Assembly (NCBI RefSeq): GCF_013307205.1 | Contig: NZ_CP028940.1 | Coordinates: 851,702 to 915,701 of the forward strand | Origin: Polynucleobacter arcticus | GTDB taxonomy: Bacteria > Pseudomonadota > Gammaproteobacteria > Burkholderiales > Burkholderiaceae | Direction of reading: 5' to 3' | Length of the DNA: 64,000 nucleotides | Shown: positions 32,309-42,400 of the stretch, in pieces | How the letters are laid out: every line of letters starts with the position of its first letter | Numbering within the stretch: position 1 is the first letter of the stretch | Notes under the pieces: generated by a model | Databases searched by the model: none | Seen by the model: the letters and a program-made list of their open reading frames with translations, nothing else | What the model was told of the DNA's origin: nothing | Made by a program: the position numbers and the translations under genes

Positions 32309-34786
32309 GTGTTAGCCAGTTTTTTTCAGGGCATTAGACGGGATTTTCGGTCGAGTGAATTGGTAGCGCTGCTGTTTGCGCTTACCCTGTCGGTAGCGGC
32401 GCTATCGAGCGTGAGTTTTTTAGCTGACCGTATGCAGCGCGCTTTTTCGTTAGACGCTCGCCAGCTACTTGCGGCAGATTTACTCTTAGTGGCTGATCAG
32501 CTTTTACCTGAGCGTTTTATTCAGGAGGCGAAGGAGCGACAACTGAGCTTCGCCCAAACGGTTGTCTTTCCAAGCATGGCCACGGTAGGCTCGCAAAGTA
32601 AGCTTGCCTCGCTCAAGGCGGTGAGCAGCGCCTATCCCTTACGCGGATCCCTAAAGGTTTCCTCTGCTTTGTCAGATTTAACTCCGTCCACAGGTTCTGT
32701 ATGGGTTGATCCCGCAATGCTGAATGCGCTGCGCGCTACAGTGGGCGATCAGGTGCTCTTGGGTGATAAGACATTTGTAATCAGCGGTGTCCTTGAGCGT
32801 GAGTTAGATCGTGGCGCTGGATTTATGAACTTCGCTCCACGCGTCATGATGTCGCTTGATGATTTGTCCTCTACAGGGCTCATTGGCCTAGGCAGTCGCG
32901 TCACCTATCGCTTGCTGCTAGCGGGTGATGATCGTGCTATCTCTGGCTATGAGAAATGGGCTATGCAGCAGATCCGTTCTGATGGTGTGCGCGGATTGCG
33001 TATAGAGACCTTAGAAAATGCCCAGCCTACGATGCGCAAAACATTGGATCGGGCGGAGCGATTCTTGTCCTTAGTTGCTTTATTAACGGCAATGGTTGCT
33101 GCTGTGGCGATTGCTTTGTCGGCACGTCGTTATGTGCTTAAGCAAGCAGATGTTTGTGCCGTCATGAAATGCTTAGGTGCAAGTCAAAAAACGATTCTGA
33201 TTAATCAAGTCAAGCTTTTGACGAGTCTTGGCCTGTTGGCTGCCCTCATTGGCGCAGTAGTTGGGTATGGCGTACAGGAGGTGCTGATGCGCATCTTAGG
33301 TAGCTTGGTAATGGCGGATTTACCTGCCGTATCGCTTTGGCCTATGGTTTGGAGTATGTTGTTTTCATTTTTCTTGCTAGCGGGTTTTGCTGGTCCGCCG
33401 CTATTGAGTTTGGTCATGATTTCACCGGTGCGGCTCATTCGAAAAGAATTGGGCTTGGTGAATATCAAGGTGATTTGGGTCGCATTGCTTGGTTTGATTA
33501 CCTGCCTATCTCTGATTGCCCTGGCGGCAAGAGATCTAAAGCTGGCGTTTTGGGTTGCTACTAGCTTTGGCTTGGCCATCGCTCTCTTTGCAACCCTTTC
33601 TTGGTTATCCCTGCGTTTACTGAGATTCCTTTTTTCGAAACAAGGTTCTCAGAGTTTTGCGCTTCGCTTTGCTTTGACGGCTCAAGCGCGCCGCGCAGGG
33701 TTTGCCGTGATGCAAATTACTGCCTTAGGCGTTGCATTGATGGCGTTGCTGCTCATTCTGCTACTACGACAGGATTTGTTGGCCACATGGCAGGGTAATA
33801 TTCCGATGGATGCACCTAATCGCTTCATGATTAATATTCAGGAAGATCAAAAGCGAGATATATCCCAGTCACTTGCTGATGCAGGTATAGAAAATCCCAG
33901 CTTCAGTCCGATGGTGCGTGCACGTTTAATCGAGGTCAATGGAAAATCGATTGGACCTAATGATTATGTGGATGAGAATGCGCGCCGTTTAGTGGATCGA
34001 GAATTTAATCTCTCCTATACCGATCAATTACCTGAGGGCAATCGTATTACCGCAGGCAAATGGATTGCAGGAAGTGCGCCCCAGGTTTCAATAGAAATGG
34101 GTATTGCTAAGACCCTCAAACTTAAGCTTGGCGATCAAATGACGTTTGAGCTTGCCGGAGAGCGGGTGACTGCGCCAATTACGTCTTTACGTAAATTGGA
34201 CTGGAGTTCAATGAAAGTGAACTTCTTTGTCATCATGCCACCAGCAATGCTAGAAAATATGCCGCAATCTTGGATTACTTCCTACTACCAAGGTGCCGGA
34301 GTTGAGGGGCTGGACTACCAGCTAGCTCAAACCTATCCTAACCTCACCATTGTGGATGTCGCAACATCACTTCGCCAAATCCAAGATGTTTTAGATCGCC
34401 TATCTTCGGTACTAGGCCTGCTCTTTACGTTTACGATTGCTGCTGCTGTTCTCGTGCTGGTTGCTGCGATCGCCGCAACGCAAGATGAGCGCTTTCGAAG
34501 CGCGGCATTACTTAAAGCGGTCGGTGCATCACGCCATCTACTCGGTAAGATTGCCTTGGCTGAACTTCTGGTGATTGGAGTGCTTGCGGGAACCTTGGCT
34601 GGATTAGCGGCAGCAATGGCCGCTTGGGCGCTAGGCCACTTTGTTCTAGAGATTGAGTTTCGTGCGTTTGCACAGTCTTTAGTGATGGGTATTGCCTTTG
34701 GTATATCTGCTTGCCTCTTAGCAGGCTATCGTTTTCAGAGAAAAATTCAGACTGCTACTGCGATGGAATGTTTGCGAGAGAGCTAA
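32309..34786 (+). CDS. FtsX-family ABC transporter permease (YbbP-like)
   Basis: This 825-residue membrane protein starts at a GTG at 32309. Two FtsX-type modules and a large extracytoplasmic region between them are visible. Hydrophobic clusters lie at about residues 17-40, 250-275, 300-330, 345-370, 390-435, 465-485, 705-730, 750-780 and 790-815. It resembles YbbP/YbbA-type export permeases, which use a separate ATPase. No ATPase gene is adjacent, so the partner must be encoded elsewhere. Translation is probably coupled to the SDR gene. Substrates of this class include lipoproteins or hydrophobic compounds. Confidence 0.85.
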   Translation: MLASFFQGIRRDFRSSELVALLFALTLSVAALSSVSFLADRMQRAFSLDARQLLAADLLLVADQLLPERFIQEAKERQLSFAQTVVFPSMATVGSQSKLASLKAVSSAYPLRGSLKVSSALSDLTPSTGSVWVDPAMLNALRATVGDQVLLGDKTFVISGVLERELDRGAGFMNFAPRVMMSLDDLSSTGLIGLGSRVTYRLLLAGDDRAISGYEKWAMQQIRSDGVRGLRIETLENAQPTMRKTLDRAERFLSLVALLTAMVAAVAIALSARRYVLKQADVCAVMKCLGASQKTILINQVKLLTSLGLLAALIGAVVGYGVQEVLMRILGSLVMADLPAVSLWPMVWSMLFSFFLLAGFAGPPLLSLVMISPVRLIRKELGLVNIKVIWVALLGLITCLSLIALAARDLKLAFWVATSFGLAIALFATLSWLSLRLLRFLFSKQGSQSFALRFALTAQARRAGFAVMQITALGVALMALLLILLLRQDLLATWQGNIPMDAPNRFMINIQEDQKRDISQSLADAGIENPSFSPMVRARLIEVNGKSIGPNDYVDENARRLVDREFNLSYTDQLPEGNRITAGKWIAGSAPQVSIEMGIAKTLKLKLGDQMTFELAGERVTAPITSLRKLDWSSMKVNFFVIMPPAMLENMPQSWITSYYQGAGVEGLDYQLAQTYPNLTIVDVATSLRQIQDVLDRLSSVLGLLFTFTIAAAVLVLVAAIAATQDERFRSAALLKAVGASRHLLGKIALAELLVIGVLAGTLAGLAAAMAAWALGHFVLEIEFRAFAQSLVMGIAFGISACLLAGYRFQRKIQTATAMECLRES

Positions 34787-34832
34787 GGATAAGCAATCAG
34801 GGCCCAAGCATCTTTAGCTATTGACGCGACGC

Positions 34833-35372
34833 TTACTTGAGGGTCACCAGGCTCTTGGGTAATTCTACTAAGCGAGTTTTACCAAGGCGGTCTGGTAGGC
34901 CTTGGCGCAGCAGGGGGCTGACTCGATGCAAGTAGATGCTGAGTGGCCACAGAAATAAGGATACCGCCAAGAGCATTTCGATAATCTGCCATTTCTGTAA
35001 CTCGAAGAGCCATTGCAATACGACGCAGGGCACAACCCATAGTGACCCGAAGACGTAACGCCAGATTGCTTGGCGACGAGACAGATTAAAGCCGCCTGAG
35101 CTAATCATGCGTATTCTCCAAGTCTGCATCGCCAAGGTTTGCCCTGATTTAGTCCAGTACCAAACAAAGTAAACGCCAAGAATTACATAGAGGTATAAAA
35201 AGGTGAGCCAGCTTGGCAGCGAAACGCCAAACAAAAGGCCTAAGCCTAAATTCGGCAACAGGAAGGTGAGGGCGATCACGCCCAATAAAACCAATTGCTC
35301 GTACATGCCGCAGAACACGCGTCGCCAAAACTGTGGAGCGGGGAAGGTGTTTAATTCAGCGGGGGTAATCAC
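34833..35372 (-). CDS. RDD family membrane protein
   Basis: The 179-residue protein has about four hydrophobic segments. The RDD pattern is present as FWRRVFCGMYEQLVL near the N-terminus and WRIRMISSGGFNLSRRQAIWRYVFGS in the middle (residues about 85-110). RDD proteins are poorly characterised; some are linked to ion transport. It is the last gene of the leftward sigma-factor group and lies 21 bp after the DUF3106 gene. Confidence 0.82.
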   Translation of the reverse strand: MITPAELNTFPAPQFWRRVFCGMYEQLVLLGVIALTFLLPNLGLGLLFGVSLPSWLTFLYLYVILGVYFVWYWTKSGQTLAMQTWRIRMISSGGFNLSRRQAIWRYVFGSLWVVPCVVLQWLFELQKWQIIEMLLAVSLFLWPLSIYLHRVSPLLRQGLPDRLGKTRLVELPKSLVTLK

Positions 35373-35393
35373 GAATCAGGGCTTCTTTTGGTC

Positions 35394-36020
35394 TTAGGGG
35401 TTGCTGGTACTGCTATCCGAGTTTGAGCTCGAAGTTGGAGCATCTTGTGCAGGAGTGCTACTTGCTGGCAGGGTTGGTGCCAAATTCGATTTTTGTGTGA
35501 TCGGATGCTGTTGCAATGTAGGTGCACTAAGCGCAGTCGGTTTTTTCTTATTGACCTCTGCTTGCGCAAGCTTCTTCTTTTGCTCATCGCTGAGTTTTTG
35601 GTAAGCACTCCAGGCCTCTGCCTTTTTCTCTGCAGGGAACTTCAGACTGCTCAAATAGTTTTCTCGTGCTATGCGACGATCCTTTTGAGAGAGTTTGGAC
35701 CAGTCAGTCATACGAGATTGAAGGCGCTGTTGATCAAGCGCACTCATTTTCGGATAGAGGTTGGCGACCTGTATCCATTTCTTGCGACTGTCAGGCAGCA
35801 TATAGTCCCAATCACTTTCGAGAGGGGCCAAAATGGTTTGCTGCGCTGGTTTGAGGCCTTCCCAAGTACCATCGGGTTTTTTCTCGGGAATACTGACCGT
35901 TTTGCCTTGAGTGCCTGCGGATGTTTGCGCATGTGCACCAGCGCTCGGTAAAAAGCCAACTGTAGCTAACATCAGCATCATGCTGATAGCAACAGAAGAC
36001 GAGCGTAAGTTTTTTAGCAT
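35394..36020 (-). CDS. DUF3106 exported protein
   Basis: This 208-residue protein has an N-terminal signal (MMLMLATVGFLPSAGAHAQ) and repeated acidic/basic helical motifs of the DUF3106 kind: WEGLKPAQQTILAPLESDWD, ARENYLSSLKFPAEKKAEAW and YQKLSDEQKKKLAQ. A Ser/Thr/Pro-rich low-complexity tail ends the protein. The family is confined mainly to Burkholderiales and has no known function. It follows the DUF3619 gene, as is usual in this cluster. Confidence 0.8.
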   Translation of the reverse strand: MLKNLRSSSVAISMMLMLATVGFLPSAGAHAQTSAGTQGKTVSIPEKKPDGTWEGLKPAQQTILAPLESDWDYMLPDSRKKWIQVANLYPKMSALDQQRLQSRMTDWSKLSQKDRRIARENYLSSLKFPAEKKAEAWSAYQKLSDEQKKKLAQAEVNKKKPTALSAPTLQQHPITQKSNLAPTLPASSTPAQDAPTSSSNSDSSTSNP

Positions 36021-36046
36021 GCGCTAGTTAAGGCCGGGTATGAGAT

Positions 36047-36511
36047 TTAAGAAGGTGACTTAGCAGAATCGAGGCGATCGTCTGGATCAGCAAGTAGACC
36101 ATTTTTTAGGAAGCCCATAAAGCCACTATCAGCGTAAGCATCTGGCGGGACATCATCCGTTAAGAGGGCAACATCCAACTCAGCAATATCGTTAATGCGG
36201 GAATCCTGCTGCCATTGGGCGATACCGATTAAACCAAATACGAGGACCATTAGCGGTGCAATCCAGCCAACGTTATCCCAAAATGAGCGTGATCCTAAAG
36301 ACCAGTTACCGGCGACATTGGCCAAAACAGGCTGCTGAATACGGACCTTTTCCGGTTTTTGAAGAGAAAGGGCCGTCAGGCGAGCTGCATAAAGGCGATC
36401 TTTAATGCCTGCTGGCAAGAATTGTGATTCTTGACGAAGCAGGGCGGCAGTAGCCTGACCAAACTGGTCTGCTTCTGAGGGGCTTAAGAGGTCTTCATTT
36501 TTGCGGTTCAC
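36047..36511 (-). CDS. DUF3619 membrane protein, possible anti-sigma factor
   Basis: The 154-residue protein has a cytoplasmic N-terminal part of about 85 residues (LLSPSEADQFGQATAALLRQ), one membrane helix at about 88-105 (IAPLMVLVFGLIGIAQW) and a short acidic C-terminal tail. A single-pass protein whose gene overlaps an ECF sigma factor gene by 4 bp has the layout of an anti-sigma factor. That role is inferred from context and topology only. Confidence 0.75.
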   Translation of the reverse strand: MNRKNEDLLSPSEADQFGQATAALLRQESQFLPAGIKDRLYAARLTALSLQKPEKVRIQQPVLANVAGNWSLGSRSFWDNVGWIAPLMVLVFGLIGIAQWQQDSRINDIAELDVALLTDDVPPDAYADSGFMGFLKNGLLADPDDRLDSAKSPS

Positions 36512-37077
36512 AGCGTAATTCCTTTTAATTTCAATGCTTTAGCTAGAGCCTGGGTGGCTCTTGAGCAGTGGGTTTTAACGCTTCCCTCGCTACAACTCAT
36601 TGCAAGGGCAGTTTCACTAATACTCAGCTCATCCCAATAACGCATCAGGAAGGCTTCTCGTTGACGGGCAGGCAATTTTGATATTTCTGACTCCAGCGCC
36701 TGTAAAAGCTGACTTCTCTCGAGCTGATGCGCACCATCTTGGTGAATTTCACTGTCATCTGGCGCTGAAAGTGACTCTAAGGGGTCAAAATCATCGCTTT
36801 CATCGGATTTCTTACCCATGTTGGAAAATAGGGTCACCCAGGTGTTACGGACTTTTTGACGTCTAAACCAGTCGTGAATACGGTTTTGCAAAATTCTGGT
36901 GAACACTAAAGGTAGTTCGGCAGCGGGTCGATCGCCGTATTTTTCCGCTAACTTAATCATGGCGTCCTGAACAATATCGAGGGCAGCATCGTCATCTCGC
37001 ACGGCATAGACCGCCTGCTTGAATGCGCGCTGCTCAATACTGCTCAAAAAGTCAGAAAGTTCTTGGGGTGAAGCCAT
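36508..37077 (-). CDS. ECF-type RNA polymerase sigma factor
   Basis: This 189-residue sigma-70 family protein has region 2 at about residues 12-85 (DIVQDAMIKLAEKYG, then RILQNRIHDWFRRQKVR) and region 4 at about 125-180 (KLPARQREAFLMRYWDELSI, SEGSVKTHCSRATQALAKAL). An acidic Asp/Ser linker joins them. There is no region 1 or 3, as in ECF factors. It heads the leftward operon with DUF3619, DUF3106 and RDD genes. Its target promoters are unknown. Confidence 0.88.
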   Translation of the reverse strand: MASPQELSDFLSSIEQRAFKQAVYAVRDDDAALDIVQDAMIKLAEKYGDRPAAELPLVFTRILQNRIHDWFRRQKVRNTWVTLFSNMGKKSDESDDFDPLESLSAPDDSEIHQDGAHQLERSQLLQALESEISKLPARQREAFLMRYWDELSISETALAMSCSEGSVKTHCSRATQALAKALKLKGITL

Positions 37078-37106
37078 GCAGAAGATTAGACCTGAATCAG
37101 ATGGAA

Positions 37107-37134
37107 TTGGTTGATTTTAGGGGATTGCTATAGA
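37107..37134 (+). promoter_or_regulatory. Candidate ilvBNC promoter
   Basis: TTGGTT (37107-37112) and TATAGA (37129-37134) are separated by 16 bp. This leaves a roughly 130-nt leader before ilvB. I found no Ile/Val/Leu-rich leader peptide or terminator in that leader. Confidence 0.45.
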
Positions 37135-37271
37135 ATATAAGGCTTACTACCTAGAATCTCATTCAAGAAGTGGTTTTTTCCGGTAGCAGCGCCGTTCGAA
37201 CTCAGGCCACAAGCAGGAGACAGAACAGACCAAACAATTTTTTGCCGAAAATTGCAAAGGACGAAAGAAAA

Positions 37272-39059
37272 ATGAATACAAGCAGCGCCGAATTTTTAGC
37301 CTCGAAGGCTAATCAAGACACAACAAAACCCAATTCCGTAGAAGCTCCACCAGAAATGATCGGTGCAGAGATGCTTGTCAAAGCATTGCACAAAGAGGGT
37401 GTCGAATACGTCTGGGGTTACCCAGGTGGTTCTGTTCTCTTTATCTACGATGAAATTTTTAAGCAGGACAAGTTTGAGCACATTCTGGTCCGCCACGAAC
37501 AAGCAGCCGTTCATGCGGCCGATGGCTATGCTCGCGCAACCGGTAAGGTTGGCGTTGCCCTAGTTACCTCAGGCCCTGGCGTAACCAATGCGGTTACCGG
37601 AATTGCTACTGCTTATACCGACTCTATTCCACTGGTAGTTATCAGCGGTAACGTACCAACGTACGCCATTGGTGAAGATGCCTTCCAGGAGGCGGATACC
37701 GTTGGTATTACACGCCCAGTGGTGAAGCACAACTTCCTTGTAAAGGATGTGAAAGACCTGCCCTTAGTGATTAAGAAGGCTTTTCATATTGCGCAGACGG
37801 GTCGTCCAGGCCCAGTGTTGATCGATATCCCAAAAGATGTCTCAGCAGCCAAAGGTCCTTTTGTGTACCCAGAAACATTGGAGATGCGTTCCTATAACCC
37901 AGTGGTTAAAGGGCATAGTGGACAAATTCGTAAAGCGGTGTCTTTATTGCAAGAAGCCGAGCGTCCATTTATCTATACGGGTGGTGGCGTGATCCTGGCT
38001 GATGCTGCCCCAGAATTAAAAGAGTTTGCTGATTTGTTGGGTTATCCCGTTACCAACACCTTGATGGGTCTTGGTGGTTTCCCGGGTACTAGCCCCCAGT
38101 TTGTGGGCATGCTCGGAATGCACGGTACTTACGAAGCCAATATGGCGATGCAACACAGCGATGTGTTGATCGCAATTGGCGCACGTTTTGATGACCGAGT
38201 GATTGGCAACACTGCGCACTTTGCAGGTAATCCACGCAAGATCATTCATATTGATATTGATCCATCGGTGATTTCTAAGCGGGTGAAGGTAGATGTTCCC
38301 ATCGTTGGCAATCTTAAAGAAGTATTGCAAGAGATGACTGCTCAACTCAAGGCTTCTGGTCCTCGCAAGAATGATGCGCACCTGGCGGCATGGTGGGCGC
38401 AAATTAACGAATGGCGTAAAAAAGATTGCCTGAAGTACGACGAGGCATCGCAAATTGTCAAGCCACAGTATGTAGTTCAAAAGCTGTGGGAGCTGACTGG
38501 CGGTGATGCATTCATCACTTCTGACGTAGGTCAGCACCAAATGTGGGCTGCCCAGTTCTATAAGTTTGATAAGCCGCGCCGCTGGATTAACTCCGGTGGT
38601 CTTGGCACCATGGGTGTTGGCTTGCCTTACGCCATGGGTATCAAGAAAGCCTTCCCAGATAAAGATGTGTTCGCCATTACGGGTGAAGGCTCGATTCAGA
38701 TGTGTATTCAAGAACTATCCACTTGTAAGCAATACAACACACCAGTGAAAATCGTGTCTTTGAACAACCGATACCTCGGTATGGTTCGCCAATGGCAAGA
38801 GCTGACTTACAACAAGCGCTACTCCAGTTCTTATATGGATTCCTTGCCGGACTTTGTGAAGCTAGCGGAAGCCTTTGGTCACGTTGGCATGCGCATTGAG
38901 AAAAAGTCTGATGTGGAGGGCGCCCTCAAAGAGGCGATTCGTTTAAAAGATCGCACTGTGTTTATGGATTTCCAGACAGACCCAGAAGAAAATGTTTACC
39001 CGATGGTGCAAGCAGGTAAGGGGATTACTGAAATGCTTTTGGGTAAAGAGGAGCACTAA
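37272..39059 (+). CDS. ilvB: Acetolactate synthase, large (catalytic) subunit
   Basis: The 595-residue ThDP enzyme condenses pyruvate to acetolactate or acetohydroxybutyrate in branched-chain amino acid synthesis. The N-terminal domain has VWGYPGGSVLFIYD and the catalytic-Glu region VRHEQAAVHAADGYARATG. The C-terminal cofactor motif is GEGSIQMCIQELSTCKQYN. The ATG at 37272 follows AAGGA, and an upstream frame to 37170 adds residues unlike the family. The stop overlaps the ilvN start by one base. Confidence 0.96.
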   Translation: MNTSSAEFLASKANQDTTKPNSVEAPPEMIGAEMLVKALHKEGVEYVWGYPGGSVLFIYDEIFKQDKFEHILVRHEQAAVHAADGYARATGKVGVALVTSGPGVTNAVTGIATAYTDSIPLVVISGNVPTYAIGEDAFQEADTVGITRPVVKHNFLVKDVKDLPLVIKKAFHIAQTGRPGPVLIDIPKDVSAAKGPFVYPETLEMRSYNPVVKGHSGQIRKAVSLLQEAERPFIYTGGGVILADAAPELKEFADLLGYPVTNTLMGLGGFPGTSPQFVGMLGMHGTYEANMAMQHSDVLIAIGARFDDRVIGNTAHFAGNPRKIIHIDIDPSVISKRVKVDVPIVGNLKEVLQEMTAQLKASGPRKNDAHLAAWWAQINEWRKKDCLKYDEASQIVKPQYVVQKLWELTGGDAFITSDVGQHQMWAAQFYKFDKPRRWINSGGLGTMGVGLPYAMGIKKAFPDKDVFAITGEGSIQMCIQELSTCKQYNTPVKIVSLNNRYLGMVRQWQELTYNKRYSSSYMDSLPDFVKLAEAFGHVGMRIEKKSDVEGALKEAIRLKDRTVFMDFQTDPEENVYPMVQAGKGITEMLLGKEEH

Positions 39060-39550
39060 TGCGTCACATTATTTCAGTACTAATAGAAAACGAACCAGGA
39101 GCGCTGTCTCGTGTAGTGGGTTTGTTCTCTGCGCGTGGCTATAACATTGAGACTTTGAGCGTTGCACCTACTGAAGATTCATCACTATCCCGCATGACGA
39201 TCGTTACTATCGGCTCTGAGGATGTCATTGAGCAAATCACTAAACATCTCAATCGCTTGGTTGAAGTAGTCAAGGTGTTTGATTTGACTGAAGGCCCTCA
39301 TATTGAGCGTGAGCTCATGATGATTAAAGTGCGTGCGGTTGGTAAAGAGCGCGAAGAGCTTAAACGAACAACGGATATCTTCCGTGGTCGCATCATTGAT
39401 GTGACTGATAAGAGTTACACCATTGAATTAACTGGTGATGGCACCAAATTAGATGCCTTTATTGATTCGATTGATCGTGCATCGATTCTGGAAACTGTCC
39501 GCTCGGGTGGTTCTGGTATCGGGCGCGGCGAACGCATCCTGAAGGTTTAA
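39059..39550 (+). CDS. ilvN: Acetolactate synthase, small regulatory subunit
   Basis: The 163-residue protein has an N-terminal ACT domain (ISVLIENEPGALSRVVGLFS, then RGYNIETLSVAPTED) and the C-terminal domain ending GSGIGRGERILKV. It mediates valine feedback inhibition of the catalytic subunit. The ATG overlaps the ilvB stop, so translation is coupled and subunits stay balanced. Confidence 0.96.
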   Translation: MRHIISVLIENEPGALSRVVGLFSARGYNIETLSVAPTEDSSLSRMTIVTIGSEDVIEQITKHLNRLVEVVKVFDLTEGPHIERELMMIKVRAVGKEREELKRTTDIFRGRIIDVTDKSYTIELTGDGTKLDAFIDSIDRASILETVRSGGSGIGRGERILKV

Positions 39551-39559
39551 TTTTTTTAA

Positions 39560-40618
<1,059 letters not shown>

Positions 40619-40674
40619 GCAAGAACTCAGTAGTCAGAAATTAATAGCAGTAATTAAAAAGGCTCAGAACAAAG

Positions 40675-41322
40675 ATGATGTATCCACACCCCATTATTGC
40701 GAAAGAAGGTTGGCCGTATTTGGCATTAGTGGGGGCTCTGACTTTGCTGGTCCACTATTTTGGTGGTATTGGCTGGTCATGGCCGCTATGGATCATTTTC
40801 TTCTTTGTTCTGCAGTTTTTTCGAGATCCGCAGCGAATTGCTGCCTTAGGTCGTGATTTGGTTTTATCTCCTGCAGATGGTCGCATCGTCGTAGTAGAGG
40901 TAACTAACGATCCTTACGCTGGTCGTGAAGCGTTAAAAATTAGCGTGTTTATGAATGTCTTTAACGTTCATTCCAACCGCAGCGCAGTGAACGGCACGGT
41001 AAAAGAGATTCAGTATTTCCCGGGCAAGTTTGTTAATGCGGATTTAGATAAGGCATCAACTGAGAACGAGCGCAATGCCGTGGTGATTGATGCTAATGGT
41101 CAAATCGTGACTTTGGTTCAGGTTGCAGGCTTAATTGCTCGACGTATTCTTTGCTATATCCACGTTGGCGATCGTCTGAAAGCGGGTGAGCGTTATGGCT
41201 TTATTCGCTTCGGTTCCCGTGTCGATGTTTATTTGCCATTAACAGCTGAGCCCTTGGTTAGTGTCGGTGACAAAGTGTTTGCTACGAATACCGCATTAGC
41301 TCGTGTACCTGGCCTAGATTAA
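40675..41322 (+). CDS. psd: Phosphatidylserine decarboxylase (short form)
   Basis: The 215-residue proenzyme converts phosphatidylserine to phosphatidylethanolamine in the inner membrane. It has an N-terminal membrane segment, SPADGRIV, and the family's [14 protein letters not shown]. The self-cleavage site is Gly180-Ser181 in [12 protein letters not shown], where Ser becomes the pyruvoyl group. Length fits the short Psd class. It lies between ilvC and pssA, which makes its substrate. Confidence 0.93.
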   Translation: MMYPHPIIAKEGWPYLALVGALTLLVHYFGGIGWSWPLWIIFFFVLQFFRDPQRIAALGRDLVLSPADGRIVVVEVTNDPYAGREALKISVFMNVFNVHSNRSAVNGTVKEIQYFPGKFVNADLDKASTENERNAVVIDANGQIVTLVQVAGLIARRILCYIHVGDRLKAGERYGFIRFGSRVDVYLPLTAEPLVSVGDKVFATNTALARVPGLD

Positions 41323-41349
41323 TCAGACCGCTTTAACTAGGAAGATATT

Positions 41350-42213
41350 TTGACTTCATTTCGCCGTCGTGGCCGTATCGATCGCAGTCGCTTGGAGCGT
41401 ACTCGCACTGATCGCACTCAAAATGAGTGGGCCGAAGATCTCGGTGATGGGGTAGATTTTGAGGTAGAGGAGTTGCATGCGGATAAACCGCGTCACCGTA
41501 GTAAAGGTATTTATCTTCTCCCGAATGCATTTACTACTGCAGCTTTGTTCTGTGGTTTCTTTGCCATCGTTAATGCGATGAATCACCAGTTTGAAACAGC
41601 TGCTATTGCAATTTTTGCTTCGCTAGTATTAGATGGTATGGATGGTCGCGTTGCTCGCATGACTAATACTCAAAGTGCTTTTGGGGAGCAGTACGACTCT
41701 CTGGCTGATATGGTGTCATTTGGCGTAGCTCCAGCATTAGTTGCTTACGAGTGGGCTTTAAAAGACTTGGGTAAGTGGGGTTGGTTGGCTGCTTTCACTT
41801 ATTGTGCCGGTGCTGCTTTGCGCTTAGCTCGCTTTAATGTGAACACAACCGTTGTCGACAAGAAGTTCTTTCAGGGTTTACCAAGTCCAGCTGCTGGAGC
41901 GTTGATGGCTGGCTTCATTTGGCTGGCGGATGACAATAAGATTCCAGTACGCGATAGCGCTATTCCTTGGATTACTTTTTTCTTGGCGGTCTACGCTGGC
42001 TTAACAATGGTGTCCAATGCGCGCTTTTATAGCGGTAAGGCATTAGATGTGCGCTACCGAGTGCCCTTCGGCGTCATGGTTTTGATGATTCTGACCTTTG
42101 TGCTGATCTCCTCTAACCCACCATTGACCTTATTCGGCCTCTTCGTGGCGTACTCCATCTCTGGCTATGTTATATGGGCTTGGGAGCGTATGAGTGGGCG
42201 CCGTTTTAGCTAA
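41350..42213 (+). CDS. pssA: CDP-diacylglycerol-serine O-phosphatidyltransferase
   Basis: This 287-residue membrane enzyme makes phosphatidylserine. The CDP-alcohol phosphotransferase motif is complete: DGMDGRVAR, eight residues, then GEQYDSLAD with the spaced Gly and Asp residues. About six to eight helices follow. A hydrophilic, Arg-rich N-terminal extension of about 50 residues precedes the membrane part. The start is a TTG at 41350 with AGGAAG upstream. The gene pairs functionally with psd. Confidence 0.92.
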   Translation: MTSFRRRGRIDRSRLERTRTDRTQNEWAEDLGDGVDFEVEELHADKPRHRSKGIYLLPNAFTTAALFCGFFAIVNAMNHQFETAAIAIFASLVLDGMDGRVARMTNTQSAFGEQYDSLADMVSFGVAPALVAYEWALKDLGKWGWLAAFTYCAGAALRLARFNVNTTVVDKKFFQGLPSPAAGALMAGFIWLADDNKIPVRDSAIPWITFFLAVYAGLTMVSNARFYSGKALDVRYRVPFGVMVLMILTFVLISSNPPLTLFGLFVAYSISGYVIWAWERMSGRRFS

Positions 42214-42241
42214 TTTAGGATATTTAGGTTATATTTAATCC

Positions 42242-42328
42242 ATGTTGATGAATTTTTCTTTATCCAGCCTTCCCAGCGGGAAACTGCTTCTAGCACTAAG
42301 CCTACAGCTTGGGGCGGGTAAGGCCTGA
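42242..42328 (+). CDS. leuL: Leucine-rich leader peptide for leuA attenuation
   Basis: This 28-residue ORF (ATG 42242, TGA 42326-42328) contains nine leucines. Six are packed into codons 15-23: CTG CTT CTA GCA CTA AGC CTA CAG CTT. It is followed by an antiterminator segment, a GC-rich terminator and leuA, the standard layout of leu operon attenuation. The ribosome site is weak, and a second ATG at 42248 could be used. Leader function is inferred from codon content and the flanking RNA structures. Confidence 0.7.
   Translation: MLMNFSLSSLPSGKLLLALSLQLGAGKA
42307..42315 (+). promoter_or_regulatory. Antiterminator strand of the leuA attenuator
   Basis: GCTTGGGGC can pair over 8 bp with one bulged T to GCCCCAGC at 42369-42376, the 5' arm of the terminator. 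It lies at leader codons 22-25. A ribosome finishing the leader covers it, while one stalled at the earlier Leu run leaves it free. Confidence 0.55.
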
Positions 42329-42369
42329 GTTAATGAGATTAAAGTAATTCATTAGCCGCCAAATACCAG

Positions 42370-42400
42370 CCCCAGCAAATTGCTGGGGTTTTTGTTTTTA
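42370..42400 (+). terminator. Attenuator terminator before leuA
   Basis: CCCCAGCAA and TTGCTGGGG form a 9-bp stem with a tiny loop, followed by TTTTTGTTTTT. It lies between the leader peptide and leuA in the same transcript. It is enclosed by an outer pairing of CCGCCAAAT (42356-42364) with ATTTGGCGG (42410-42418). Confidence 0.8.

Noticed and set aside
37135..37271. Attenuator or riboswitch upstream of ilvB
   Set aside because: I found no branched-chain-rich leader ORF, no terminator hairpin with a T-tract, and no T-box-like sequence.
38016..38711. 231-residue open frame antisense to ilvB
   Set aside because: It lies wholly inside a strongly conserved catalytic gene, has no ribosome site and reads as a codon-bias shadow.
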